Source of the DNA: Kondoa malvinella | Lineage: Eukaryota; Basidiomycota; Agaricostilbomycetes; Agaricostilbales; Kondoaceae | Length of the DNA stretch: 64,000 nucleotides | NCBI GenBank assembly: GCA_039545315.1 | Contig: BCIM01000005.1 | Span: 560,609-624,608 of the forward strand | Reading direction: 5' to 3' | Shown here: positions 23,384 to 36,000 of the stretch, piece by piece | Position numbering within the stretch: the stretch's first letter is position 1 | Layout: the number at the start of each line of letters is the position of its first letter | Made by a program: the position numbers and the translations under genes | The notes under the pieces: model-generated | The model's input: only the letters and a program-made list of their open reading frames with translations | Databases searched by the model: none | What the model was told of the DNA's origin: nothing

Positions 23384-25086
23384 ATGGTTGCTCCAGGATC
23401 TGCAGGCCGCTGTCTTTTGGCTTACTCGGGTCAGTCGTGACCTTTGCATTTCGGTCATTTTGCTCACAACAAAAATAGGTGGACTCGGTCAGTCAAAGCC
23501 CAGCATCTGCAAGCAAGCAAGCCAGCTCATCAGCATTGTATAGACACGAGCTGTATCGCTGCATACCTTATCGAAGTTGGCTACGATGTTGTCGCTTACA
23601 GTGAGCAGTATTCCTGTTCAACCCGAAGACTCTGGCTGAAGAGCTAGCGACTGCCTACCAGTGGCCGACGTTGGTCAGGAAGAAGACTTTGAAGCTGCTC
23701 GTGCCAAAGCGCTCAAGATTGGAGCGAAAAAGTTCATCCTAGATGTTTGGGTCCTTTTCCCTTGGTGTGTGTCTGACACGCTGACACGCTTAGCAGGACC
23801 TCAAATCAGAGTTCATCACTGAGCTCATCTACCCTGCTGTGCAAGCCAATGCTATCTATGAGGTGAGAAGCTTTCGGCGAGTTTGCAGCGGGACGATAGC
23901 TGATACGCGATGATAAGGGTGTTTACCTTTTGGGGACTTCGCTAGCCCGACCAGTCATTGCTCGCGGTATGATGGCCATCTGTGAGCAGGAGGGATGCGG
24001 GTATGTCTTTCTCTGCATGCTGTTCGCAGGAGCATGCTCAACATCAGGCAGATTCGTCTCGCATGGTTGCACTGGCAAAGGCAACGACCAAGTCCGATTC
24101 GAGCTCGCTTTCTACGGTCTCAAGCCAGACATCAAAGTCATTGCACCATGGCGTGACCCAGTCTTCTACAACCGCTTCGCCGGTCGTTCCGCTCTTCTCG
24201 ACTATGCTGCCGAAAAGGGCATCCCAGTTGTCCAAACTGCTGCCAAACCTTGGTCAACCGATGAGAACCTCTTCCACATTTCATACGAAGCTGGTATCCT
24301 CGAAGACCCAGACACGACTCCACCATCCGACATGTGGAAGCTCATTTCATCAATCGAATCTGCGCCTTCTACACCAGAACACATTGCTCTAGACTGGGAA
24401 CAAGGTCGACCTACCAAGCTCACCATCCTAGGCGAAAACAAGCGAGAAGTTACTGAACCCGTTGCCATTTTCCTTGAACTCAACAAACTCGCTCGCAAAC
24501 ATGGTGTCGGTCGTCTAGACATTGTCGAAAACCGTTTCATCGGCGTCAAATCTCGTGGATGCTACGAAACCCCTGGTGGAACTATTTTGAGGAAAGCGCA
24601 CATGGATTTAGAAGGTTTGACTCTGGACAGGGATGTTCGTGCTTTGCGAGATGGGTTCGTTACAGCGGAATTGTCCAAGATTCTTTACAACGGTCTTTGG
24701 TTCTCGCCTGAACGGGAATTCGTCATGTCTTGCTTGGAAGCGAGTCAAAAGACGGTCAGTGGGACAGTCAGGATGGCTCTGTTGAAGGGAAATGTCATTG
24801 TCGAAGGTCGAAGCTCGGACACGGTGCGTAACTTTCTTCGTTTCTGTATCACAGTTCTGAATCCTGGTTAGACCTACCTTTACGATGCGGAAGAATCGAG
24901 CATGGACGCGCTTGGCGGTTTCAAACCGGACGACACGACTGGCTTCATCGCTGTTCAAGCTATCCGTCTCAAGAAATGGGGTCAGGCTCGTGCAAAGGCT
25001 GGCTTTACCATGTCGTGCGTCTTCTATGCATCTTTTTGATGTCTTCTGCTAACGTGCATGATAGACCGGAGGATGCGCATCATTAG
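23384..25086 (+). CDS. ARG1: Argininosuccinate synthase
   Basis: Joins citrulline and aspartate with ATP in arginine synthesis, in the cytosol. The ATG at 23384 gives MVAPGSAGRCLLAYS; the ATP-pyrophosphatase loop SGGLDTS is assembled from three exons, the middle one only 9 nt long (23479-23487). Further exons give CIAAYLIEVGYDVVAY, ADVGQEEDFEAARAKALKIG, SEFITELIYPAVQANA, GTSLARPVIARGM, SHGCTGKGNDQVRFE, PWRDPVFYNRFAGR, WSTDENLFHISYEAGILEDP, GVGRLDIVENRFIG and KSRGCYETPGGTIL, all strongly conserved. A last GTGCGT...GATAG intron with CTAAC branch site leads to PEDAHH and TAG at 25086. Without that splice the frame would stop a few codons later at a TGA. A Gcn4-type site lies upstream. Confidence 0.95.
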
Positions 25087-25267
25087 TTTGGATCGTACTA
25101 GGGACAGATTAGATCTAGTTGGGCTTAATGATACGTTGCGACCAGTACTATCGCGCCTTTGCCTCGCCAAGCTTGGACGGAGCTCGTCATTCACATTTTT
25201 TCTTTGCACCGAGTCGACCACTTTATACCTTTGGGGCTGTTCTATACCTGATTATAAATACCTAGTA

Positions 25268-27188
25268 ATGACAGCAGAAGCACCAGAAAGGAGTCTCAGC
25301 GTTGACGGCGGCAAGATAGCAGACTGGGAATATTATGACTTGCTCGGCGTGCAAGGCAATGCGAGCGATGCTGGTTAGTCCCATGCTCAAGTCTCATATG
25401 CGGTTCAGCTGAAGTTCCTGGTCAATGTAGATCTGAAGAAGGTGCTTGAATTCGCTCGTGTATTCGGTGAAGCAGCTAAGCGAACGATTGAGTACAGGCC
25501 TACCGCAAGCTAGCCATCAAATACCATCCAGACAAGAATCAGGGCAATGAAGTAAGCTTTCCAGCCTATGCAGGTGTAAGCTCGGCCCGCTTATAGTCGA
25601 ATCTGTCAATAGGAAGCCGAAGTCATGTTCAAGCGCGTTGGAGAAGCCTATCAGATCTTGTCGGACCCCAACCTGCGAGCTGTATACGACAGTAAGTCTG
25701 CAGCCTGTGTAGTATCGACCTGGTTTGGCTCAAGTTCGTTCCTTTGCGTCCGTTTCAGAGAATGGCAAGAAACAGGCCGGTGATCAATCTGGGGGCATGG
25801 AAGATGCTGGTGCAATGTTCAGTCAGCTCTTTGGCGGTGAGAGCTTCAGGGATTGGTTGGGTGAATTAGCGCTCGGCAAGTGAGTCTTGAAAGGCTGGTT
25901 TTGGGTTTTCGCTCAATTCATCATATTTGCAACTCACAGACAATTCCAGCAAGCTATGGACATCTCCATGACAGTAGAAGAGAAAGAACAGCTCGATGCT
26001 GAAGTAGCCAAGGCAGGAAGAGGCGAAGACGCAACACCTGCTCCAGCCAACATCAAGCACGAGGAAGAGAAACCGACAGTCGTACCAACACCAACCTCCG
26101 CCACTACAACTGCAACTGCTCCGACCCAAGAGAAACTTGCAACAGGCGCTGAAATAGGCACTGCCGAGTCTCCTTCGTCTATCGCTAAAGAGAAGGAAAA
26201 GGAAAAGGAGAAGAACAGGCTGACCGCTGAGCAGAAAGCACAATTAGCTGCTTTGGATGAGCAGAGACATAAAGAGCGGGAAGAGCGTGTGCGCGATCTG
26301 GCAAAGAAGCTTGTTGATAGGTGTAGGCCTTTCGAGACTGCTACCAAGCCTGGTGATCTTTCAGGTGCGCACGATTTCGTTGTATCGTTCACGGGGTTTG
26401 ATTGACGCAAGAATTTGCAGATCCCGAAACACAAGCTTTCGAACAGCGAATGAAGACTGAAGCAACTGATCTCAAGCTAGAGTCATTCGGCATTGAACTT
26501 TGTCATCTGATTGGTAACATTTACTTTGCCAAAGCTTCTACCTATATCCGCCTGCACAAGAAGGGTGCTTTCAGTAATATCCTCGGCATACCTGGATTCA
26601 TGGCTCGGATGAAGGACAAGAAAGATACAGTCAAAGAGGGGTCAGTGGTGGTTGCTTTTTGACTTTGACTAGTCTAAGAACACCCAATCTTGACAGATGG
26701 TCCTTCTTGTCTTCTACTATGGACATCCAGTCGAGTATGGAGGAGATGCAGAAGGCGCAAAACGGAGAACCGCCAGCAGAAGAAGATATGAAGGAGTTGG
26801 AGAAAGACATGACTGGCAAGGTATGTTTCACAAGCTATCACATGAGACGTTTGTTCCAATCATTTGACAGATGCTGCTCGTCTCGTGGAAAGGAACACGG
26901 TTCGAAGTTGCCGGCATCTTACGAAACGTCGTCGACCTGGCTCTATCGAAAGATCCAGCCAATGCAGTCTCTGACGATCGCCTGATGAACCGCGCCAAAG
27001 CTATCCTGCTCATAGGCGCGATCTTCAAAGCTGTCGAGCCAGATGAAGGAGAGGAATTCTCTGAGCGAAGAGAGCTCGAAAGGTTGATGGGTCAAGCCGC
27101 GGCTAAACGAAAGAACCCTAAAGCGAGGAAGGAGAAGACCAGTCATGGCAGTGGAAGCGGGTCGACTACGCCGACCGTTAAGGCCTGA
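25268..27188 (+). CDS. DnaJ (Hsp40) protein with DnaJ-X C-terminal domain
   Basis: Type III J-protein of the Caj1/Djp1 group, which in yeast assists Hsp70 and peroxisomal import. The ATG at 25268 leads to DWEYYDLLGVQGNASDA, then an 11-nt exon (25431-25441) coding for DLKK, AYRKLAIKYHPDKNQGNE with the HPD motif that stimulates Hsp70, and EAEVMFKRVGEAYQILSDPN. After a short Gly/Phe-like segment (MFSQLFGGESFRDWLGEL) comes a charged linker rich in Glu, Lys and Thr, then the DnaJ-X domain: ELCHLIGNIYFAKASTYI, ILGIPGFMARMKDKKDTVK, LLVSWKGTRFEVAGILRNVV, RAKAILLIGAIFKAVEPD. It ends in a Lys/Ser-rich tail at 27188. No zinc finger is present. Confidence 0.9.
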
Positions 27189-27419
27189 GCGAGAGGGGAC
27201 GAACATGTACAATAGAACTAGTAGACGGACACTAATACGATAGAGCTTGTTGGAACGCGTACTTGTGGTGACGAGCCTTGAATCGTTTGAGAATTTGGAC
27301 ACACGCGGGCGGAGAGCAGACGACTGGCGAGCAATACAGTACGGCCTGTCTATTCTTTGCATGTCATGTATGCGGACTATATATTCGAATACGATCCCTC
27401 TTTCATTCTCTGCACCCTC

Positions 27420-27795
27420 TCATTCCTGAGTTGCTCCTTCATTCACTGCTGATTGCCGGCCGGTGTGAAATGTAATTATTGGCTGGGACGGAAAGGGCGA
27501 AGGAGCAGGAGAGCTCAGTAAGCTTGGAGAGACATAATCGGCCAACCAGAGTTTCGCTTCTTGCTCCGTAGGGAAGCTTCGACCGAATGAGGACAGCATG
27601 CACAAGTAGCGCGAATCGCAGACCTTTTGAAGACGGCTCCCGGAAAGCCTGTGACCATGGCAGAGCATTCTTCCCCTACTAAGCTATTAGCGAATTGCCA
27701 AGGTGAGCTCGAGCTTCCATACAGGTTGTGACTATCCCTGGCCCCAGAGTACCTTTGCGGATGGCATACCATTTAAGACCTTTATTCTTAGCCAT
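27420..27795 (-). CDS. Free-standing RNase H1-type hybrid-binding (viroplasmin) domain protein
   Basis: Three exons. The ATG at 27795 gives MAKNKGLKWYAIRKG, GPGIVTT; a GTATGG...CTTAG intron with a GCTAATAG branch site joins LGEECSAMVTGFPGAVFKS; a GTCTGC...GAAG intron joins FPTEQEAKLWLADY, then a Ser/Pro-rich tail ending EGATQE. The YAIRKG...GPGI...TW/LxExxxxVxGFPGAxFKSFPTxxEA pattern is the N-terminal double-stranded RNA/RNA-DNA hybrid-binding domain of eukaryotic RNase H1. No catalytic RNase H domain follows in the remaining 30 residues or downstream. The whole protein is about 90 residues. Confidence 0.78.
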
Positions 27796-28841
27796 AGCGG
27801 GAGAGACAAGGTAGTGATGTGTTGGTTGTGAAGTTAGTCGCCTGAAGTCTTCCGCAGGTCGCCCAGATACGTGAATGCCTGATTCGCGCACTGTCCTTCT
27901 CTAATTTCCCAAGATTGGCTTGAGCGCCGCATCTCCTTGACACGTGCTTGAGAAAGACTGGTGAGATCAGGCTCTAATATACCCTGGACTAGATTGCAAG
28001 ACAGAAATTTGCTGCGGGCTAATGAAAATTGTTTGATAGAGTCGATCCAGCTGGAAGATACCATCTCTTGTATAAAAAAGCAGGAGTCGCAAGCTATGAT
28101 TGCAGATTAAGCTAGACCCAGGCGCCGACCTTGACTTCCAATACATAGTTTTCAACGCTTTTCGAGGATACAAGACATCAAGGCGGAGTGCTGACAGAGT
28201 AGTTTGCGACAGCTCCGGTGCGGGCAGTAAGCTGCATTATTGAACACTTCGCGCAATCCTGGCTTTGGTTTGTGTGCATTATCGACCCTCAAACGAGCGA
28301 CTTGCATTTCGGACATGTTTGGTGCTCAACATCGGTGTGAAAAAGAGGAGCGGCTCGCCCTCGTCGGACGAGCAACAGAACAAGGCAGCACACATGCGGT
28401 GGTTGCGCACTGCAAACACTTGACAGACACAAGATTTCTGGGTGCAGAAAACGTTCGCTTTGAATTGCTGTTCAGCGGTATCTGTAGCGCGCCTTGTCTG
28501 AATCAAGGCAACAGATATCGTCAAAGTGACAGCGGCGTTAGGAAAATGCCAATGGCGACGATACGAATATTGCTCAGGCTGCATTGCGACTCTCTAGCGG
28601 CACTCTCTACTGTAGCAGGAGGCCAGACGCCGCCTTCGCTGCCACCTTCTTGCCAATTAAGCTTTTCTATGTCTTCTCAACTCATCTCCTCATATTAGTT
28701 GACATCTTCTGCCTAGCGTGGTCTCTGTATTCCCTGTCCTTCGCCGGTGTCTAGTGTATTCTTGCCCGTCGGCGCATTCGCCATGGCGCTGCCTTTATGA
28801 AAGCAACGACAGTTGTCTTTTGCTCCTAACCCAAAGTCATT
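27796..28841. other. No gene recognised
   Basis: About 1 kb between divergent starts at 27795 and 28842. The longest frame (28240-28698, plus) has a TTG start and no recognisable domain; minus-strand frames are short. It must hold both promoters. Confidence 0.45.
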
Positions 28842-30956
28842 ATGTCGGTGACATCCAATTCAGCTCAAATTACCCAGTTCCTTGATCTGCTCAAAGGCCT
28901 GGACCCTGAAATCAACGTAGAAATAGGCTTCCGCTGAATCTTCACCTGCTGATACTGTTCGACAGCCGTATGACTATATTGCAGCGCAATTGACTGAATA
29001 CTCCATGTAAGTGTGCTATCCCATTTCTTTTCCCATAGCTCATGTTGCCTTTGACAGACCAAAGACGTGAGCTCAAGATGGCCTCATCATTTCTGCTTGG
29101 CTAAGATTGCTTTTTCAGCACGCCCGCTTTTTGGGGCGCTATGAAAGCGACTTGGGCTTTTGCTGGAGTCGGGCTTCTGGCTGCATGGTAGCTTACTTGC
29201 CAGTATTGATCGTAAAGTGACTCAAAGTTCGACACAGCATTGCCATCATCGCAAAAGGGTTTTCCGGAGGGCTTTGGCTAATACGAAGGAGACCTACTGC
29301 CAGAGGAGTTATCTGGGCACCAAGTAAGCAGGCAAGCAGGTTGTATTTGGCCGTACTAATCAACCGCCAGATACTTCTCTACTTCTAATCCTCTTCAGTC
29401 TGATGTTCTTCTCGTGTGAGTACATTCAGAGTCCAGCTCGGCCGTACTTCTGACTTGGAAGAAGTCGCAATACCACTGGTCTACTATACTCTGGAGCTGC
29501 TCGAGCACAGCAACATGAACTCGCTGCAGTGCATATTGCAAGCACCTCTTTGGCTTCCTATCGCCTGGCGTAAGTCTTGAATGAGTGCTTGTAGCTGGCC
29601 TAATTGATATAATTGACCAGTGATCCATTCGGAATGCTGGGTAAGGCTTTTCAAAGGCAGCCAAAACATGGTTGACCTGTTCGAACAGGGCGCAGCAGTG
29701 TCTGGTCAGTTGCAAAGCTCTCAGCCGAAACAAAACTCTGGTCGACGTGCGCATCGACGTAGCTCGCATGCCAGATCTACGCAATCGCCATTAATGTTGC
29801 CAGCCATTGTCGTCAACCTCTTCTTTGTGCTCGGCTACGCTATTCATTTCATAGTGTGAGTCTATCATATAGTTAGCGCTTGCATGTCTTATATCTGCGC
29901 ATAGGATCGTGACTCTCTTCACCCGCATGTCACTTTCGGACGCGCACGGAAGAAGAGCTGCCAGCAAGCTCATGGACGTTTTAAAGACTGCCGGCGACAA
30001 GTGGCAGACTGGGCAAGAGTTTCAACTCTCTCTACCCTTCATCCAATACTACACGGAATACGTAAGCGTCATGTCGGGAGAGATGTTAGATCGTACCGCG
30101 TGAGCAACCCAAGATATCAATTAGCATCGACTGATTCGTGTATATACAGTATGGCAATGCGAGGCTTCGGCTTCTTGCTCCTAGGGCAGCTTGTCGTCAT
30201 CTTCATACCATTTGCCTGGCGTTATCATGAAGTTTTGGGAAAGCAATTACACTACCTGCGCTCCACCAGCTTTGATCAAAAGAAAATTGCACCGCTCAGA
30301 CATTCGTATATTATGCTGCGCATACAATCAGCTGGAGTCTGCGCTCTGGCGTGCTGTTATAGTCAGTTGCTTTGTTCGCGCCTCTTTCTCGTCTGAATAT
30401 ATGCTGCAGGCGCGCTCGGTCTAGCTATGGGACTAGGAGGCTCATCGCGCTTCGCCGAGGGAGGTCACATCCAGCAACAGCTACTATGCGGATTAGTGAG
30501 TATTTGTCATTCTCGACCGAAGCACCGCTGACATTCTACCAGTACTGTACGCGTCATAGAGTGGAAAGTATGTCGCTTTGCTGACTATCTAGCAGTCTTC
30601 TCCATCATTGCAGCGCCATTGACCTGCCTGCTGGCCTGGAGATCTGTCCGGCCTTTACTCAAGAAGAACAATGAAAGCGAAGCATCTGCAAGCCAAGGTG
30701 TTCGAGTACATGTAAGCTATATTTACTTTCACTGCACTGCTATGAATGCTTTCGACAGACTGAACGCGCCGTCGCTATCGATCATGGAGAAGAGAAAGAC
30801 GGAGATGACTCGAATCGCTGTCCAATCGAATACTGGCCAATCTACGTGCCCGCAAATCGCGCTCCACCCCTTGCTATCGTAAGGCTGGACTCGTCGCTTT
30901 CGGCTCTGGATTCAGAGGCAGCTATGGACGACAAAGTGATGGATGACAAGGCATAG
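28842..30956 (+). CDS. Multi-pass membrane protein, unknown
   Basis: Many-exon gene from ATG 28842 (MSVTSNSAQITQFLDLLKGL). Hand splicing gives PYDYIAAQLTEYS, TPAFWGAMKATWAFAGVGLL, AIIAKGFSGGLWLIRRRP, TSLLLILFSLMFFS, IPLVYYTLELLEHSN, LPAIVVNLFFVLGYAIHFI, GFGFLLLGQLVVIFIPFAW, YIMLRIQSAGVCALACC and IAAPLTCLLAWRSVRPL, about seven or eight membrane spans. The C-terminal tail is acidic (HGEEKDGDDSNRCPIEYWPI) and ends MDDKVMDDKA at 30956. The number of spans suggests a receptor- or transporter-like fold, but no family signature is seen. A tentative 9-nt exon lies near 29059-29067. Confidence 0.7.
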
Positions 30957-31644
30957 TACGACAAGCTAAAGCAATGTAATATATAGGAGCCTATGCAGTA
31001 TAGATTCGCGTTTCGCATTATAGGCTTGGGCTGCTCCGACCACCATTCTGCTTTCTGCCTTCTTTTCATGAGATACTGGAAGCCGGCTGTGTGCTGCCTA
31101 CGTCCTTGGCCATGGAGCGGAGAGGAAACGATTCGAGTTCTGCAATGCTGCAACCTGGTACCTTGTCTTGTCAAGTCTGGTCTGGTCTCGTACCGATACG
31201 CAATCTCCTGGGCTCTCAGCTACTATCCACTCCTGAAGAAACTCACACTACATCTACAGCTCGATCTCTAGGTTACGCGTCTACCATTCCTGGCAATCGA
31301 CTTTCTCCAAATCTTGCAAGCTGCCTAGCAGATCATCGCCCTGCGGAGCCTGGCCACCTTTGCCTTGCAGTCTTTCACTATTTCCAAGCTCTTCATCGCT
31401 GAGCCGAGAACGTGGCACTTCTCGAAGGCCAGAATTGACGTACACTTCCCGTCAACGCTTAGCTCCACTAGCGGTGCAGTGAACCGGGCAGTCTTTCAAA
31501 ACGTCATACATAAGACTGGGCGCTGCTGCCTCGTGACCCTCCGCACAAATAGCCGCCCAGGCGTTACCTTTTGACCACGACACAGCGCTCATTTCCAAAG
31601 GCCAATCTCAAGCGAAAGAGTTCTTACACAGCCTTCAATACAGC
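30957..31644. other. No gene recognised
   Basis: Intergenic stretch between two plus-strand genes. Short overlapping frames only; no domain or clear promoter motif seen. Confidence 0.45.
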
Positions 31645-32648
31645 ATGAATTTCCCACAACCCGATATTCCCGGACAAGCTCAAGCTCAGCCCTACGCTGG
31701 AGGTCAGACAGGAATGCCTCCAAGCCAAAATCAGATGCAGCAGCCAACGCACCAACGACGCGAGATACCTCCCGTCGGACAATCACCTTTCGGTCCTCAA
31801 GACGGTATGCCAAACCAGTCTGGTGCAAGCGATATGCAGAATCCAAACCAACCGTACGGTGCAGGTGGACAGGCTGGTCAATAGTGAGTTTTGACCGGAT
31901 CGCTCGCTAAGCACATCTGACGTTTTGCAGCCAAGGTGCTCCGAATACTTTGCGACAAGCTCAGCCGATGCAGCAAGGGATGCCAAACCAGCCCATGGGC
32001 CAAGGTCAGCCAGGTCAATCCCAAGGTTCTGCTGTGGGAATGCCTGGTCCAGCTCAGGATGGCGAGAGAGGCTGGAAAGGAGCAGCAGCTGGAGGAATTG
32101 GCGGTGGACGTAAGCCACCGACAATTACCCTATTCGCACTCGAGCCTTATTTCGCGGGTACAGTCGGAGGCAATCAGCTTGGCGATACTGGGACTACGTT
32201 GATCTCTACCTGTAAGTTAGGCCTATACGCTCTGGATCATGGCTGAAACACTGTCTAGTGGCTGGTGCTGTTCTGTGAGTGCGATTTTATGCGACTGAGA
32301 AATCTGCTAAATCTCAATACCAGTGGCTCAAAAGCGGAAGACAAGTACTTTTCTGGAGACAAGCAGGGAGACGACGAATCCAAGTTGCATCAATTGTTGG
32401 ACATGGCTAAGAACAATGGCGGCGACACATCTAAAGTGCAAGATCTCTACAATATGACTCAAGGCGGCTCTCAGGGTCAGCAGCAGACTCCACAGTACGG
32501 TCAGCCTCAGCATCCAGGTCAGCAGCAGCAGGAGGGCAAGATTCAACAGATCTACGATACGATCCAGGGACGTGGTCAACCGCAGCAAGGCAACCAAGCA
32601 CCTCCCCAGCAACAAGGTTATCCTGGTCAAAGCGGTTTCCCCATTTGA
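31645..32648 (+). CDS. Gln/Gly/Pro-rich low-complexity protein
   Basis: The ATG at 31645 begins MNFPQPDIPGQAQAQPYAGG. Exon 1 and exon 2 are rich in Gln, Pro, Gly and Met with repeated GMPNQP/GQP units. Then a glycine-rich stretch (GWKGAAAGGIGGG, LGGNQLGDTGTTLISTLAGA) is spread over several small exons and resembles a glycine-zipper. The last exon gives GSKAEDKYFSGDKQGDDESK, LHQLLDMAKNNGGDTSKVQDLYN, and a Gln-rich tail ending GQSGFPI. The frame is kept across all splices, which supports a real gene. The composition is prion-like or phase-separating in character; no function can be assigned. Confidence 0.7.
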
Positions 32649-33054
32649 AACGCTGCTCTTATTCACGGTTCGGTAGCATTGCTTTTACGTGATAATGGCT
32701 GACTGACTTGACTTCCTTAGGCTTGCAAGTCTGGACAAGTTGGGACTGAGCACAAATTGTACGAATAGCTATATGTCGCGTCATGCAATCTATGAATGAT
32801 CTCTGCAGCACTCGAGCTACGGTCTGTTGCTTGACTGTCTGTTTGTCGCTTGCCACCATTGTACTTTCCCCGGAGTCTTTCGCGATTCGATTCGAGCACG
32901 CAATAATTTTTTGAAGTCCTCTTTGACACCAAACTTCCGGCCTTGGCTTTGTCCAATACATTTGTACATCTCCAACTTACAGGTCCCGTGAGTGCTCCTC
33001 AACCATTATCTTCCGCTGTCCAGAGCTCATTTGACAACTTAGCCAATCGCAATC
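32649..33054. other. Intergenic, upstream of sulfite reductase
   Basis: About 400 nt upstream of the sulfite reductase start. No gene seen and no regulatory motif strong enough to call. Confidence 0.4.
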
Positions 33055-36000
33055 ATGCCATTCGCTTCAAGTGCCAGCGGATCGCCTTGCAGCCACGGAG
33101 CAGCCGTAGGACAGGCAGCAACACTCACAGCAGCCAACATTCTGCTCCTCACTCCTTCATCCTTTGAACTGCCAGCAGACTCTAAAGCAAATTTGTCAAC
33201 ACAACCCGCTCGATCGTCGGATCCTGGTCGCTACCTCTTGCGTTTGGCAAACAGCAACAAAGGATCTGGTGCAACTGTCCTGCTCGCAACCAGTGACCCA
33301 GTCTTTGTCTCGCGTCTCATTCCTCATCTTCCTGCTCTCGCCCAAACTCCGGTAGTGTTGCATATCGCCACGACAGCCGACCATACACCAGTCACTGCGT
33401 CTCTGAACTACCCTGGCATCACATTACTTCATTCTGGCGATGCTACACAAGCTCAGATCAATGCCCTCATCGCTACAAAAGTGGCAAGGCAGACCGGTCG
33501 AGCGGTACTCCACTTCTTTGAGATCGAAGACAAGGCTCAAGTCAAGCTCTTCAACAAGACTCAAATCACTGCAGCCAAGAAGTTCATCAATGCTGATGCC
33601 AAAGTGTCGAAGGCTGTTAATGGAGCAGCAAATGGAGAGGCAGAACATTCGGTCGATTACACAGCAGAGACTGTTGAAGCTTTGGTGGAATCAAGCTATG
33701 CTGCGGTACCAAGATCACTAGGAAGCGGGGAAGCCATCTCTCGCTCTGGATCTACGGAACCTTCAAAGTTGGTCATCGCTTTGGGAGGCTATTCGACCGT
33801 CGATGCCTTGAACAAGAAGCTACCAGCTGAAGCAGCTCTCATCTCACTCTCACTCCTTTCGCCTCTTTCAACAGCTCGGCTTATTTCCTTCGTCCCAGAA
33901 TCAGTCAAGTCAATAGTCGTTCTCGAACAAGCGTATACTCGCACTACAAAGCTTGGCGGTCCTCTCTTCCTCAACGTCCTGTCTACCTTCAACGATGTTG
34001 AAGACCGTCCAGAGATACCCAAGATTTTGTCGAGATCTCTAGGCAAGATCGGTACTGTCAATCAGAAGAATGCCATCACCGATTTCCTTGCTTCACTTTC
34101 GGATGATGCTTCCAGCTCGGAAAGTGTTGTTGGCGCTATTGTCCCGAATCCTGCTCCATCTACCGACCTGAAGATGCCTCATCACGAGACTGCATACACC
34201 AAAATTTTAGAAACGACATTCGGTTCTCGCTTTGAATTGGTCAACAAGGCCGACTCTGCTCTTGATGCCCAAGCGTCCTCAACCATTCCTTCTACCCTTC
34301 CAGACTATGCTCTTGGCAAAGTCTTAGCCGCACAGTCACAGCGCACCAACCTGCAAAACACTGTCAGAACCGTCCTGTCTAACCCAAGTGCGGAATTACC
34401 TGCGGAGTTAAAGAAGCTTCTCTCAGACTGGCTGGCCAGCCCTAACGATGCCTCTTTGCCTTCCAAGATCACTCCTCTCCTCGACGACAGCCCAGCTTTG
34501 GCTGAACTCAAAGCACAAGCTACAACTTTCGCCGCTGCTTCTCAGTGGATCATCGGTTCCGACGCCTGGTCTTATGATCTTGGTACTTCTGGTGTTCACC
34601 ATGCTCTGTCGTCAAACGCCAATGTCAACTTGCTCATCATCGACTCTCAGCCATACGATGGACCAGAAGCTGTTCAAGATGCCGAACGAAGAGCAAAGAA
34701 GGACGTCGGTCTTTACGCTATGAACTATGGCAATGCCTACGTCGCTTCCATCGCTGTGTATGGCGATTACAGCCAGACTGTTCGCGCTTTCGTCGAGGCC
34801 GACAAATTCAACGGTCCTTCTGTCATTGTCGCATACCTACCGAAGGGCGACAGCGACTCTTCCAAGGCGCTCGAAGTTTTGAAAGAAACAAAGAAGGCTA
34901 TTGACTCTGGCTTCTGGCCTCTTTACCGCTGGAACCCAAGCAAGGATGTCAAGGTCGTGCCAGCAGAGGGAGAGGATGGTCAGCGTGGCGTCGGAGGAAG
35001 AGGATGGCAGGCTTTGGACGAGAATGAAGCTTTCCAGCTCGACAGTGAACGCATCAAGACTGATCTTCGCTCGTTCTTGGATCGCCAGAACATCCTTACT
35101 CAGCTTGCGCTCAACGAACCCAAGATGGCAGACAGCATTGTCGGTAGCTTAGGCAAGAAGATTCAAGACACCGTCGACACCAAAGCTCGTGCTGCTTTCG
35201 AGAAACTGTCAGGCGCTATTGACGGCCCATCGCTTCTTGTTCTTTACGCTTCTGACGGCGGTAACGCCGAGAAGGTCGCCAAGCGATTTACTATGAGAGC
35301 CCGTGCTCGTGGTCTTGGTGCTCGCGCTTTGGTCATGGATGAATTCTCCCTTGAAGATCTCTACATTGAACCAAACGTTTGTCTCATCACTTCAACAGCT
35401 GGTCAAGGTGAATTCCCAAACAATGGTCGTGCTTTCTGGAAGTCGTTGCAAGCTGCCAACCCTGCTCTCGGTCCTTCTGGAGGCGAGGGCAAGAACCTCG
35501 ATCAAGTCAAGTACTCCGTCTTCGCCATGGGCGACAGTCACTACTGGCCTCGACCTGAAGATGCTCATTACTACAACAAGTCAGGCAAAGATCTTGATGC
35601 AAAAATGGCGTTCCTCGGTGCCGAACGATTCCAGGACATTGGGATGGGAGACGACCAGGATGCAGATGGCTGGCAGACTGGTTACAAGCTCTGGGAATCA
35701 GCAGTCTGGAAGAGCTTTGGCGTCGACACCGTCGAAATCATCGAGGCTGAACCTGAGCCAGTCACCAATGAGCACATCAAGATTGCCAGTAACTACCTGC
35801 GTGGTACTATTGTTGAAGGTCTCAAGGATGCTAGCACTGGTGCTTTGGCCGAGTCTGATGGTCAATTGACCAAATTCCACGGTATGTCGAAATATTGGTC
35901 AGCGCGTCTCATGTCTCACTCTGCTCGATAGGTATTTACCAGCAAGACGACCGTGACATTCGTGAACAGCGCAAAGATCAAGGCCTGGAGCCAGCTTATT

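Noticed and set aside
28240..28698. 152-codon plus-strand frame
   Set aside because: TTG start, no domain, and composition like flanking noncoding DNA.
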